This document shows positions 35,591-46,942 of a stretch of 64,000 nucleotides of DNA, in pieces (position 1 is the first letter of the stretch; every line of letters begins with the position of its first letter). The translations under genes and the position numbers were made by a program. Source of the stretch: Neoscytalidium dimidiatum (Eukaryota > Ascomycota > Dothideomycetes > Botryosphaeriales > Botryosphaeriaceae); the NCBI GenBank assembly GCA_037367355.1, contig CM074695.1, forward strand, positions 2,790,001 to 2,854,000, read 5' to 3'. The notes under the pieces are model-generated. The model was not told where the DNA came from. It was given only the letters and a program-made list of their open reading frames with translations, and did no database searches.

Positions 35591-38515
35591 TCAGCCTTTC
35601 AGTGCCTCCAATTCCTTTTCCCACCTCGACTTCTTGCCTTTCTTACCCTTCTTCTGGGGCGGCTGCTCGTTCTCGACCTGTGGCTCGTTGGGTTCGTCGT
35701 TCTTTTGCGATCTTGTCCGTCTCCTGCTACTATCCAATTCCTTGGGTGTAGCAGGCTTACGCTTACGAGACCGTCTCAGCGTAGACGATGGTTTAGGTTC
35801 TTCCTTGAAGCGTATACTGTCTGTCTGGGGCACAGGAGAAACCGTCCTAGCTTGCTGGTTTTGCGAACGGGGAGTAATTTGTTGTGCGAATACCTCTTCT
35901 TCCAATACCGGCAAAGGTGGTGGAGTCTCCGCGGGCGTTACGGGCACGATTGGTGGAGAGATTGGGGTGAGAGGATGAGCGTGAGGACGAGGACGAGGAA
36001 GGGCAAAAGAAACCGAAGAGGGAGGAGACTGACTGCGGAGGAGCTGAGCCTCCGGATTTTGTTGGTAAGGGCTTGCTGGTAGAACTCCTGGATCGTCTTT
36101 AACGATGGCGCGGCTGCCTTCGTAATCGTCCTGCGGCGTGGCCTGAACGTGAACGAAATCCTCATCCTGACCAGATGGCCAACCTGGGAGCTGCAACTCC
36201 TTCCCTGCCCTCAAGAACGCATCCCACAATCTCCTCTTCTCTTCCTCGTTCCTCTCCTCACTCCACCACGAATGTCCTGGAACGAAGTCATTCTCAATAT
36301 CCTGGTACTCACCATACGCCAACTCCTCTCCACTAAATACCACATCTTTCGGCCCACCTCTCCTTACCCACTCTCTCACCACAAACTCCAGCCTCTCCCC
36401 CTTCTCGATATCCAGAAACCTAACCGCCCACGTACCCCTTCCCACCTCACTCCTCAACAACGTCGCCAGCCGAACACTGTCGAAATTGTCAAAGAGAACC
36501 GGCATCCGTATCCACAGCCTCCTCAACCGCGTAAACGCCAGCGCCACATCCCTCCAAAACCGCTGCCACCCCCTCGCCTCCCTCACCAGCATACCCTTCA
36601 ACAAAGCCTCATCCTCCTCCTCCCCAGCACCACCCGCCCCCGGAACCATCCCCGTCCAATCCTGATACCTCACCACCAACTCATCCACACACCCCGCAAC
36701 CGTCCACGGCCCCTCCTCCCCTGCGGTCCCCTCAACCGGATGCACCAGCCACGACGACGCCGACACCACCACCTCCTCCTCCTCCTCTCCCACCTCGCCA
36801 ACACCCGCCGCACCCCAGTACAGCCCCGTCGCCGCGGCCGCGAACGCCGACACCCGCGGCCTGTTCCCGACCAGCAAGCGCACCGGCACGCCCGCCGCAG
36901 CGAGCGTGCGCAAGCCGCTGACAATGGGCGCCACGACGCGCGCGCCGTGCGGGTGGCGGCGGCGGCGACGACGGCGACGACGATCACCGGGATCCAGCTC
37001 ATCGTCGTCGTCGTCGTCCGGTGCGATGCCCGCGGTCCACGGGAAGTGGGGGCCGACGAGGGGGTCGGCGTCCCAGAGGGGCGTCCAGCCGAAGGCGGCG
37101 TGCAGGCGTTGGAAGGCGCGGGTGCTGGTGGCGGTGGTAGCGGCATCGACGGTGTTGAAGATGCCGGCGTGGTGGTGGTGGTGATGGTGGGTGAGGGAGT
37201 TGGGGGAGGGGCCGATGAAGGAGAAGAAGGAGAGGGGTACGGCGTTGATGGTTGCGGGGGCGTCGGTGGTGGTGAGGCTGGCGCAGGCGTCGAGGGCGGA
37301 GGCGAGGCGCGTCAGGAGCGCGTTGAGGCCCGGAGGGGGGCGGGCTTCGCGGTCGGGGAGGACGAGGAGGGAGGCGGCGAGCTGGGCGTCTGCGTCGCTG
37401 AGGGCGTGGGACGGGCCGGCTGCTCGTTGCGGGTTGCGGGCCCAGTCGCTGAGGAAGGCCTGGGTGCCGTTGGCCGCGAGCCAGTCGAGTAGTCCCTTTC
37501 GGGGGAAGGTTTGGGTGTCGAGGTTCTCGTGGAAGTGCGGGTCTATTTCCCCGTCCTTGGAGACGTGATATCTGCACGAAGCCTGTTCGTAGAAGGGTTG
37601 AATTTCGAAATCATCATCCTCGGACGTTAGGTGATATTTCAAGAACTGTGCATTGTCGATTGCATGATCGCTTGGATCGTCCTTTGCTATGTCCAGTTCG
37701 CGGACAGGAGCGTATCGGCGTAAGACGTCTCCGAAAGAGACGGAGAATCTCTTCATTTGCGTCCGGTCCAGTAACATCTCCACTAATTGAGGGGGGAACT
37801 CAGCTTGGTAAAACTCGATTGTGCGAAGAGATTCGGGGGCGTTAACTTCAAGGCCTTTGACGATGGTGCAGACATGGGCATGTGACCCTTCTTCTAGGAG
37901 ACAGGCTTGCCTGGGCCTCCAATGCCGATTCAAGGCTGGGTCAAGAGAAGGGCCTCTGATAGCGAGGGTCCTGAGCTGCTGGCATGCTGCAATGACGGCT
38001 GTGATGTGCGATTCCTCATCCAAGAAACTTTCGCGGCGACTGCGAATGTCTACTGGAGTCGCCTTTCCATATTTGTGTCCCGCCTTAATGTGTCTATACC
38101 TTGAGTCGTTCAGCCTCTCACAGCCCCAGTGTCGAACCCAAAGCTTCTCGAGTCGTTTCCATAATGTGAAGTGCTGTGCTGTAGCCCAATCAAAATAGCC
38201 ATGGCAAGCCAAAGACAGTTTCCCTCGAGCATCGAGGCTAGGACGGTAGCCATCAGGGAGATCTCCATCGCATACGACAACATCCTGGAGGTCGCTGATA
38301 TCCAGTTCAGTCAGATTTGGTATGTTCTTGTCGACCCATTGAAAATCTTCCCAAGTATGCCAGTGGCTCATGGCCAGCCGACGCACCCGACTGCGGTTAC
38401 CGTCGTTGACAGAGTTTTGAAAAGCTATCCATTGCGGTAAGAATCTCGCCTTCCACTCACTCCGCGTCAGACCGTCAAAGTCGTGAAATCGTGGTGCAGG
38501 TGTGTAGTGAGCCAT
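35591..38515 (-). CDS. Large uncharacterised protein, 974 residues, single exon
   Basis: I do not recognise a named domain. The frame is open for 974 codons from an ATG giving MAHYTPAPRFHDFDGL. The N-terminal half has leucine-rich segments spaced like irregular LRRs (NIPNLTELDISDL, LRTLAIRG, LRTIEFYQ), as in fungal F-box or LRR orphans, though no F-box is visible. The middle contains a run of seven His, a run of Asp coded by (GAC)n, and an Arg run. The C-terminal ~150 residues are low in complexity and end in a basic stretch (KKGKKGKKSRWEKELEALKG) with SRRRTRSQK, suggesting a nuclear location. Long antisense frames in the same stretch are composition artefacts. It converges on the dehydratase gene. 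Confidence 0.75.
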   Translation of the reverse strand: MAHYTPAPRFHDFDGLTRSEWKARFLPQWIAFQNSVNDGNRSRVRRLAMSHWHTWEDFQWVDKNIPNLTELDISDLQDVVVCDGDLPDGYRPSLDARGKLSLACHGYFDWATAQHFTLWKRLEKLWVRHWGCERLNDSRYRHIKAGHKYGKATPVDIRSRRESFLDEESHITAVIAACQQLRTLAIRGPSLDPALNRHWRPRQACLLEEGSHAHVCTIVKGLEVNAPESLRTIEFYQAEFPPQLVEMLLDRTQMKRFSVSFGDVLRRYAPVRELDIAKDDPSDHAIDNAQFLKYHLTSEDDDFEIQPFYEQASCRYHVSKDGEIDPHFHENLDTQTFPRKGLLDWLAANGTQAFLSDWARNPQRAAGPSHALSDADAQLAASLLVLPDREARPPPGLNALLTRLASALDACASLTTTDAPATINAVPLSFFSFIGPSPNSLTHHHHHHHAGIFNTVDAATTATSTRAFQRLHAAFGWTPLWDADPLVGPHFPWTAGIAPDDDDDDELDPGDRRRRRRRRRHPHGARVVAPIVSGLRTLAAAGVPVRLLVGNRPRVSAFAAAATGLYWGAAGVGEVGEEEEEVVVSASSWLVHPVEGTAGEEGPWTVAGCVDELVVRYQDWTGMVPGAGGAGEEEDEALLKGMLVREARGWQRFWRDVALAFTRLRRLWIRMPVLFDNFDSVRLATLLRSEVGRGTWAVRFLDIEKGERLEFVVREWVRRGGPKDVVFSGEELAYGEYQDIENDFVPGHSWWSEERNEEEKRRLWDAFLRAGKELQLPGWPSGQDEDFVHVQATPQDDYEGSRAIVKDDPGVLPASPYQQNPEAQLLRSQSPPSSVSFALPRPRPHAHPLTPISPPIVPVTPAETPPPLPVLEEEVFAQQITPRSQNQQARTVSPVPQTDSIRFKEEPKPSSTLRRSRKRKPATPKELDSSRRRTRSQKNDEPNEPQVENEQPPQKKGKKGKKSRWEKELEALKG

Positions 38516-39341
38516 TGGGAGAGCGTGCCTCGAAGCTGTTGAGAGAAAGGGGCCTAAGATGTAATCGTGCGATGCATACTGCGCGGCCAGTCGAACAAAT
38601 GCTATTGGCGTCTTTGTTTGTCCAGGCTCTTGTGGTTGTCCGCATTTGGCAACTCCGGATTGCGAGCATCTGCAGAAACAAAGCCGGATGGACAGACTTC
38701 AGCACGAAAGAAAACGGCTGTACATTAGAGAAGATAGAGCATGAGTCAGGGGAGACAATCGACTCTATGATGGTTGGCAGCCGAAGCTGGGTCTGTTACT
38801 GCAAATTATACATGACAGAGGGTTCAGGTACACAATGAAACCCTTCATAGTGCCAAGATGCCAGGCTCCTGTTGTTGCTTAAATGGAGTGCAAACGTAGC
38901 GCTTAGGACTCGCCGATGGGAAATGCAGAAGACGCCTTGGCAAAGGCGGCCAAGAAGTCTTCGCGTGCACTAAAGCTCAAGTGGCACGCAAGGGGCGGAG
39001 AAGGTATGCTGCTACCTGGTGATATCAAAAATCCATCTACTGTGTATTCTGACTGAGCAAAGCGGAAAGCGCAAACCGAGACGTCCAGACCAAGCACGCA
39101 GCCGCAAAAAAGAAATCACATGCAAGAAGAGTAATCGAACGACCAGTCGTGGGATGGTGAATAGGATTGAGGGATGTCTGATGGAGACGTGGTCCAAATG
39201 AAAACCGGGAAGGAAACCGACGCAGGTTCATTTTCGGCTAAAATCTCAGCTGAATGCCGGTCGATTCCCTGCCGCCGCCGTACCAAAGAGCATCAAGTCG
39301 TCGTTCATTCTTGGAACATGGCGCCAGCCTAACGGCTCCGC
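38516..39341. other. Intergenic region
   Basis: About 830 bp between the start of the 974-residue gene and the stop codon of the calmodulin gene. It should hold the promoter of the former and the 3' region of the latter. No other gene was found. Confidence 0.5.
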
Positions 39342-40317
<976 letters not shown>

Positions 40318-40797
40318 TGTTGTTTGTGCGGCGGGTGTGGGGGTGGAGGGGCAGCGAGGAAGGGTGGTGGCGGCGTGCGGATGGGAGTGGAGTGGAAGAC
40401 GGTGGTCAGGCGCTCGGGCGGGCAGGCGACTATTATAGCAGTCGGCGTGTTGTTGCGGCTGAGGAGACGATCAGGATGAGGATTGCTGCTTGGTGTCTCT
40501 TGCCGGGGCGCGCGCGCACGGCAGGGCCAAGGGCCAGCAGGCGGGACAAGCGTTCGCCAGCCCTGCGCCGCCCGCCAGCGAATGGCGCGCCGCTGAGCCC
40601 GCGCAAATTACGTTGCCAGTCCAGTGCTGCAGCCACGACAGCCCAGCCGCGAGCTGCGACCACCACCTGCCGGCATGTGAAGCAGCTCCCGCCCCGACTG
40701 CCCCAGAGCAAGCCAGACGACCAAACCCCCCGGGCTCAGCGATGCGCTGGACGCGCTGACGATTCAGACCCTCACGCCTCCCCCCACCGCCCCAGCC
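40318..40797. promoter_or_regulatory. Shared divergent promoter of calmodulin and Tlg2
   Basis: 480 bp separate the two start codons, so both promoters lie here. It is GC-rich, with a C/G-rich tract around 40,500. No factor sites are named with confidence. Confidence 0.55.
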
Positions 40798-42190
40798 ATG
40801 TGGCGCGACCGCACCAACCTGTCCGTTGCGCCCCAGCTCCCCAGACCCAGAGCTCCCCGGCCATCCATGCTGACTGCCGCTGCAGCTTTATATCCTACCG
40901 CCAGTGCTACTCGCACCATCCTGCCAAGCGGAAGCCCCTCTACGCAAGCCCCTCGAATGGCTACGCCGACAATGCCGCCCTCTCCGACGAGCGCCGCGGC
41001 CTCATGTCCGCCTACGATGACGGCAACGACGGCGATGCCGTCATCGAGATGGACGTGCTGCCGCCGCGCTGGCTGGACATCCAGGACGAGGTGACGGAGA
41101 GGTTGCAGGAGATCTCCAAGCAAACGAAGCGCCTGGACCAGCTGCACCAGAAGCATGTGCTCCCAGGCTTCGACGACGAGGATGTGAAGAAGCGCGAGGA
41201 GCGCGAGATAGAGCGCCTCACGCAGGAGATCACCCGGGGGTTCCAGAGCTGCCAGCAGGCGATCAAGCGCATTGATGCCATGCTGCGTGAGAGTGCTATG
41301 CGCGAGGGTGGCGCTTCCAAGGGAGAGGTGACTATGGCGCGCAACCTCAAAATCTCGCTAGCCTCGCGCGTCGGCGAATCGAGCGCAGCTTTCCGCAAGA
41401 AACAGTCCGCTTACTTGAAAAGTGTGTACCTTTCTATCTAGATTTCCTAAGCAGAAGTTTTATCTTGTAAGGGACACGACTCACGAATACTGCAGAACTC
41501 CGCGCTCTCGGCGGCTTGTCCTCTCCATCCCGCTCCGGCTCTCCTGGCCCTCGAAACCCATACACCGACCCCTCCCTCCAAGAATCCTATGACGATACCT
41601 CGCTGTCCCGCGCTACTCTCCAACAAACCGCACAAGTCCGTTCCCATGTTCGCAAAGATGCCAATGAGGCCATCATTGCACAACGCGAGCGGGAGATAGA
41701 TGAGATTGCAAAAGGCATTATCGACCTAGCTTCGATATTTCAAGAACTGCAGACAATGGTCATCGACCAGGGTAGCATGCTCGATCGCATTGATTATAAC
41801 GTGGAACGCATGGCCACGGATGTGAAAGCTGCAGATAAAGAGCTCACGGTAGCAACGAACTATCAACGACGGACTGTGAAACGAAAGGCCATGCTGCTAC
41901 TTATCATCCTCATTGCTGGTGCGTTTATCCTGCTAGGATTGAAGCTTGGCAGCAGAAGCAGCAGCAGCGCTAGCCCTCCAACTCTTGTCCCACCTTCACA
42001 ACCGGAGCCGCCAATTGTACCAGAACCTCCAACCGACCCCGATTCTCCGGCGGAAAGACTTGGAATTATAGATGGGAAAGCAGCGCTGCGGCGCGCTGCA
42101 GCTGCGCCAGATGCAAGAGGCAGGGAGCGACTACGCAGGCGTAAGCGAAGGCCATGGCAGATCGGTGATGATGTCATGGCATGGTTGTGA
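40798..42190 (+). CDS. TLG2: Endosomal/TGN syntaxin Tlg2 (Qa-SNARE, syntaxin-16 type)
   Basis: Exons 40798-40820, 40886-41421 and 41496-42190 give 417 residues. The N-terminal peptide MWRDRTNLFISYRQCY is the Vps45-binding motif of Tlg2, and its first exon encodes just eight residues of it. An N-terminal helical domain follows. The SNARE motif lies near residues 237-285, with the zero-layer Gln in the FQELQT block (IFQELQTMVIDQGSML) and DYNVERM. A single C-terminal anchor (AMLLLIILIAGAFILLGLKL) is followed by an unusual ~85-residue extension rich in Pro, Ser and Arg; many filamentous fungi have such a tail on Tlg2. Tlg2 acts in endosome-to-Golgi fusion and in early steps of the Cvt pathway and autophagy. 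Confidence 0.93.
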
Positions 42191-43322
42191 TTTTCTTTTC
42201 ATTTTTTTTCTCTTTTCGCCCATAGAGCGTCGGCACGCGCGCTGAAACTTTTGGAGAGTGTATGGAGCAGCGAGAAATATATCCCCAGAAATGTTATGAC
42301 CACATATCAAGCTTTGGTGAAATTTTGTTCAAGAGATGGCACAAGCGGCAACTACTTTCTGCCGCACCCACGTTGTATATTCAACACACACCGCTTAGCT
42401 CACCGACAAGCGCACGCAAGAACAAGCCCAGCCTTACCCGCAGCAATTGCAGCTCGGCAACCAGTTTTTGCCCTTCGTATTCTTTTGCAGGGTCTCTGCT
42501 TCATGCGCTGCAAGGTACGTGAGTCGAAACACCGTTTTTCTTCGGCGTCGCCGGGATGCTGCGGCTTTGCGGTATGGGTTCTGTGTGGGTTCCCTTCTTC
42601 GCTATCCGCTCGTATGAGCCACACTCTCCAGTCTGAAGGTGTCCCCTGCTGCGCCCCGCGAGAGACCGCACACACACCCCGGTCCGCCGTCGCTATCTTT
42701 AGCTACGCCGAGGGGACGTTGAGGCTGGGAAGCCTTGTTCGATTCAATACTTTTTTCCAACCGCTTCGAGATTGCATTTCATCAACCGCCCTTTCTGCCT
42801 CGTCCAAGGCAAGCAGAAAAGGGGTGAATGGGGGAAAAAAAAAGGAGAAAGCTCGCAATGGCATTCTCCGTTGATGAACAGGGAGTGATGAGGCTGTTCG
42901 CAACGTCATCGGGGGGTTTCTTGCAATTCTGCAGCCTGGCTGTGCGCCTGAAACCTGCCACCGCAGCAGGAGGGAGAAAGGGCAAAAAAAAAAAAATTGT
43001 GGAGAGCCTTACCCCCCGACGATGCAGGTCGCCAAATAACGTACCGGGTCACCCGCCCTCTTGGGCACGCTGCTAAACGGCGTCCAATAGGCGAGGAGGG
43101 ATTGGCATGCTGCAGAATGCTTCGAAACTCCGCCGGGCTGTGAAGAGCGAGATACGAGAGGTAAAGAGAGCACGCGGGGTGGGACAGTCGGCCTAAACCG
43201 TCCAGGATATTATTTTTCCATTATAACGCCACCTAGCAGTAAAAAAAATCATTTATGCCCTATCAACACCGCTCCGTTGCTCCATCGTCCTACCGTTCCT
43301 GAGAAGAAGAAAAAATCCGGGC
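42191..43322. other. Intergenic region
   Basis: About 1.1 kb between convergent genes. It has A-runs near 42,835 and 42,987 and T-rich stretches. No coding region could be supported. Confidence 0.5.
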
Positions 43323-43584
43323 TTAGCCCTCAGAAAGCACACCACCGCCGCCGCCGCTCGAGCTCTCCCTGAAGCCCTCATGCGCCGGAGGGCCGTACGT
43401 TCCCGGCGGATCCTGTCCGTTTTCGTAGATGTACTGCCTCGTCTTCTTCATCATTTGCTGGACATCCAAGCACAGCTGCACGAAATCCAGCCTCACGTCC
43501 GCATTGCGCCTCTCGGCGCCCCCGAGCGCGCGGAGAGCGACGTGAAACCTGCTCACGCAATTCGCCAGCATCATTAGTGATGAG
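43323..43584 (-). CDS. Small conserved-looking protein or terminal exon, 83 residues
   Basis: A minus-strand frame begins ATGATGCTGGCG at 43574 and ends at a TGA. It encodes an amphipathic helical peptide (VSRFHVALRAL, FVQLCLDVQQMMKKTRQYIYENG) followed by a Gly/Ser-rich tail. Ten bases before the ATG is a textbook intron end with a long pyrimidine tract and CTGCAG at 43587-43585, so this is either the coding exon after a 5' untranslated intron or the final exon of a longer gene. I see no coding exon between here and the upstream gene's stop at 43730. It could equally be an alternative last exon of that gene. I do not recognise the family. Confidence 0.5.
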
Positions 43585-43729
43585 CTGCAGGGAGAATTGA
43601 GAGTTGGGAAAAAAATAAATTAAACGCGCTATGCATGCTCTATCATGCCCAAGAACGCCTCGCTGTAATGTATAGCAGCCAAAAAATGATTAAAGCCTTC
43701 CGGACACAATATGCTACGAGAATGTAAAG

Positions 43730-44461
43730 TCAAGGAATGGATTTGAACTGTACGAATTCGTCTGAAGGATATCTCAAATTGATATTCGTGTTGCGGAATG
43801 TGATATCGACGAACGACAGGTTGTTTGCTGTGACGGCTTCGAAAAGGTAATTGCTCGAAGGGCTTGCAGTAGACTATAATCGATGTGTCAGCAGGTACTC
43901 GACCAAGGCCCGGAGAACATACCCACTTTGAGAAACATCGTTTGCCTGCACCAGCCACGAGTTCCACAACGCCAACATTAACATAAGGAAGAGGGTTGTT
44001 AAATGGACCAGATCCTTCTGGGCATAGTTTCTCTCCAAAAAGGCTCCTATAGCCCAAGACAATGCTGAGTTGGCCAGGGATGTCGCGATTAGGGTATAGA
44101 CCGATCCGAGCGGAGAGCGGATAAACACATCCAGATTGCCTTGGATTCGTTGCCATACAAGTGTGGTTCCCACCATAGAGATCAATGCGATTAGCGTAGC
44201 CCAGTAGATGTCGGTCCACCAATGGGACTTGAGAGCGGTTTGGAATATCATTTTCGCTATCGAGCTTGACAAGATCGAGAGCTTGATATCCGAGGAGTGC
44301 TTGAATTTGTCCGAGGTAATGGAGGTCCAGATATTGAACACCGGAGAAAGAAACTTGAAAGCATTGGGTACAAGCAATGTCCTGGTTGTGATGGGTGGAG
44401 GACGAGCTGTAAAGTCGGTGGACTTTTCAAGCAGCGGGGCGTTCTCCGCGATCCCTTCCAT
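43730..44461 (-). CDS. Small multi-pass membrane protein, 223 residues
   Basis: Exons 44461-43923 and 43862-43730 join in frame to give 223 residues. Three hydrophobic helices are visible: IYWATLIALISMVGTTLVW, YTLIATSLANSALSWAIGAF and LTTLFLMLMLALWNSWLV. The second exon encodes SSNYLFEAVTANNLSF and ends NINLRYPSDEFVQFKSIP. The donor GTATGT is strong; the acceptor used is GCAAG, with an alternative TAG nearby that would break the frame. The N terminus (MEGIAENAPLLEKSTDF) looks cytosolic. I do not recognise the family. It lies ~120 bp from a short dispersed repeat. Confidence 0.6.
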
Positions 44462-44577
44462 AATGTTCAGAGTCAGTTACGACCTTGAGCCGGTGGGAAG
44501 GAGCGAGGAATAAATAGTCAGTAAGAATGCACTTACCATGGTAGTGGTGTGGTTCCTGATGTCATATGCACCGGCGC

Positions 44578-44663
44578 GACTGGTAATCTCACAAAATAGC
44601 CTACGTGTTCCTCTGGACGTAGACCGAGCAGGGTCTCTGATTCGTACGTCATCATCCCGAGTA
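44578..44663 (-). repeat. 86-bp dispersed repeat, copy A
   Basis: On the minus strand this block matches 56781-56866 (plus strand) at roughly 90% by eye, starting TACTCGGGATGATGACGTAC. Both copies keep an open frame reading GMMTYE-TLLGL-PEEHVGY, with several differences that change residues. It is an inter-locus repeat of unknown origin, perhaps a mobile-element remnant. Confidence 0.75.
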
Positions 44664-45193
44664 CCATCTGGCAGGTCGTGGTGGTTGTGAGCCGGCCACG
44701 CCTCGGCGGCTGCGGTTTCGGGCTGGCGAGTGCGCGAGACCCGCTGGTCTCGAAGGAAGCAGGTGGCATGGCGGCGGTTAATCCCGGAGCGCAGTCTGAA
44801 TAAGCCTTGCCCTGCCCTGTTCTGTCCTGCCAGCGCTCTCCTCCGCTGGGCAGGAGACGTGGGGTGAGCGCCCAGAGCACGGTATAAGATGGCTGCTGGA
44901 AAGAACGCGCCGTCCAGCGTTTCCTCGACATCTTCCGCGTTGTTCTGTGCTATTCAAGCATCATCTCACTCGTATCTGGTCCTGCGTGCCTTCCCAGCTG
45001 GACCCCGCGCCTTCCGGAGCCATCGACGATTGGGGCCCCACTGCGGCGGAGCTCATTAGCAACCCACCTCCACGCCAGCAACACAGACGACCAACTCTTG
45101 CCTACCTGCTCTTTGTCGCTGTCTCGCCACCAGTAACCTCATATTTTCCACATCGAGGGAACCCGACGATTCCGTCTCCGCCAATTGCCCACC
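44664..45193. other. Promoter region of the acetate kinase gene
   Basis: 530 bp between the dispersed repeat and the acetate kinase start codon. A purine/pyrimidine-mixed GC-rich segment lies near 44,700-44,880. No other gene was found. Confidence 0.5.
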
Positions 45194-46777
45194 ATGACCA
45201 AAATCATCTTGTCTGCGAACGCCGGTTCCTCCTCCGTCAAGGTGTCTGTTTACGCTTCAAATGGCAAGCCTGAAGAGTTGAAGCTGCTCGCTGAGGTCTC
45301 GGTTTCCGGTCTGACGGCTCCTCCGGCGAAGCTGAGCTACAGCCGCGGCGATCTGAAAATCAAAAACAAAGAAATTGACGGCTCAAAGACTCAGGAAGAG
45401 GCCTTCAAGTTCATCATTCAGCACCTTCTGAACGATAATGGTCTCCCTGAGTTACAACATAGAGATGACGTTGAGTTCGTCTGTCACCGTGTAGTCCACG
45501 GTGGTGATTATCCCAAGGCTCAAGTCATTGATGAAAACATTTATCACCACATTGAGACTTTGTCTGATCTGGCCCCCTTGTAAGTACTCACTTTTACTTC
45601 ATTTCGCACATTTAACCTTCCGTGGTATTTTGATTTGCCCGCTTTCACATTTTGAAGGCTTGAGAGTTGAAGCACATTAAGCAGCTCTCTAGCAGACAAG
45701 TTTCGAGCTCTGCATCGACTCTGCACATCCCTTTACCAAAAAGAGGACCAGCTATTAAAAGACTCCCATCGCTCTTTATCTGCTTCATGCATTATAGAGT
45801 TAAGCAGTATCTGATACCGAAGATTAGGCATAACGCTGGCGCCCTCACGATCATCCGCACCGTGGGCAAAGAGCTCCCGTCCTCAACCAACGTGGCCTAC
45901 TTCGACTCTGCTTTTCATTCAACCATTCCCGAGGCAAGCCTACCAAGATGCGACTTTCCAATCAAAAGAACAGAAAAACTGACCCAGCCACCAGCATATC
46001 CGCACGTACCCCATAGACCAGAGCATCGCCAAGCACAACAAACTTCGCAAATACGGCTTCCATGGCATCTCGTATCATTTCATCACCCTGGCCATAGCGC
46101 AGCACCTGTCCAAGCCGCTGTCGGAGCTCAAAATCATCGCGCTCCACCTGGGCAGCGGGGCCTCAGCCTGCGTCATCCGCAACGGGCGCTCCTGGGACAC
46201 GACCATGGGGCTGACGCCGCTCGCGGGGTTGCCCGGCGCCACGCGCAGCGGCAGCATCGACCCGTCGCTGGTGTTCCACTACACGCACGAGGCGGGCATG
46301 CCCAGCCGCAGCAGCACCAAGGAAATGCACATCACGCAGGCCGAGGAGATCCTGAACAAGCAGAGCGGCTGGTCCGCCCTGACCGGCACCACCGACTTCG
46401 GCAAGATCTCGGCCAGCGACGCCCCCGAGTGCAGGCTCGCGTTCGACATCTTTGCCGACCGCATCCTGGGCTACGTCGGCTCATACTACCTGAAGCTGGA
46501 GGGCGACGTCGATGCGTTGGTGTTTGCGGGCGGGATCGGCGAGAAGGGCGCGAGACTGAGGGAGCGCATCGTGCAGGGCGCGAAGTGCTTGGGCTTCAGG
46601 CTCGATGGCGAGAAGAACGAGAGGGCGGCGGATGCGGAGGGCGTGGTAACGGACATCGGCGCAGATGACTCGAGGCATAGGGTTTTGGTCTGTAAGACGG
46701 ATGAGCAGTTGCAGATGGCCAGGAGCTGCTGTGAGGATGCGGAGAATTTTCGCCGTCGTCCGGGGGTGAAGTCTTAG
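45194..46777 (+). CDS. ack: Acetate kinase
   Basis: Exons 45194-45579, 45828-45933 and 45995-46777 give 424 residues. The enzyme interconverts acetyl phosphate and acetate with ADP/ATP. Family landmarks are NAGSSSVK at the N terminus, VVHGGDY, YFDSAFHSTIPE, the RKYGFHGISYHF block, LHLGSGASACVIRNG and the DTTMGLTPLAGL segment, plus FAGGIGEKGA near the C terminus. In fungi the partner that makes acetyl phosphate is usually a phosphoketolase, not phosphotransacetylase; neither is in this window. The intron at 45934-45994 opens with GCAAGC in place of GT, making it a GC-AG intron, and no GT in reach would keep the frame. The first intron is long for this genome (248 nt). Confidence 0.93.
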
Positions 46778-46942
46778 ATGGATGGTTTAAGTTCTTTATT
46801 ATGGTATATTCATGCCCGATTTGGTTTTTTTTTTTGTTCACTGGTTTTTATGTTTTCTTGGGCCGGCGTCTTCAGAGTAGGCTCATTAATCATTTTCGTC
46901 AACTGGAGTCTTGCCCTGTAGAAGGTACGTGTCTATCGGACC

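Noticed and set aside
36149..37492. 447-codon plus-strand frame antisense to the 974-residue gene
   Set aside because: Low-complexity His/Pro/Gly/Val composition caused by the codon pattern of the opposite strand; no family match.
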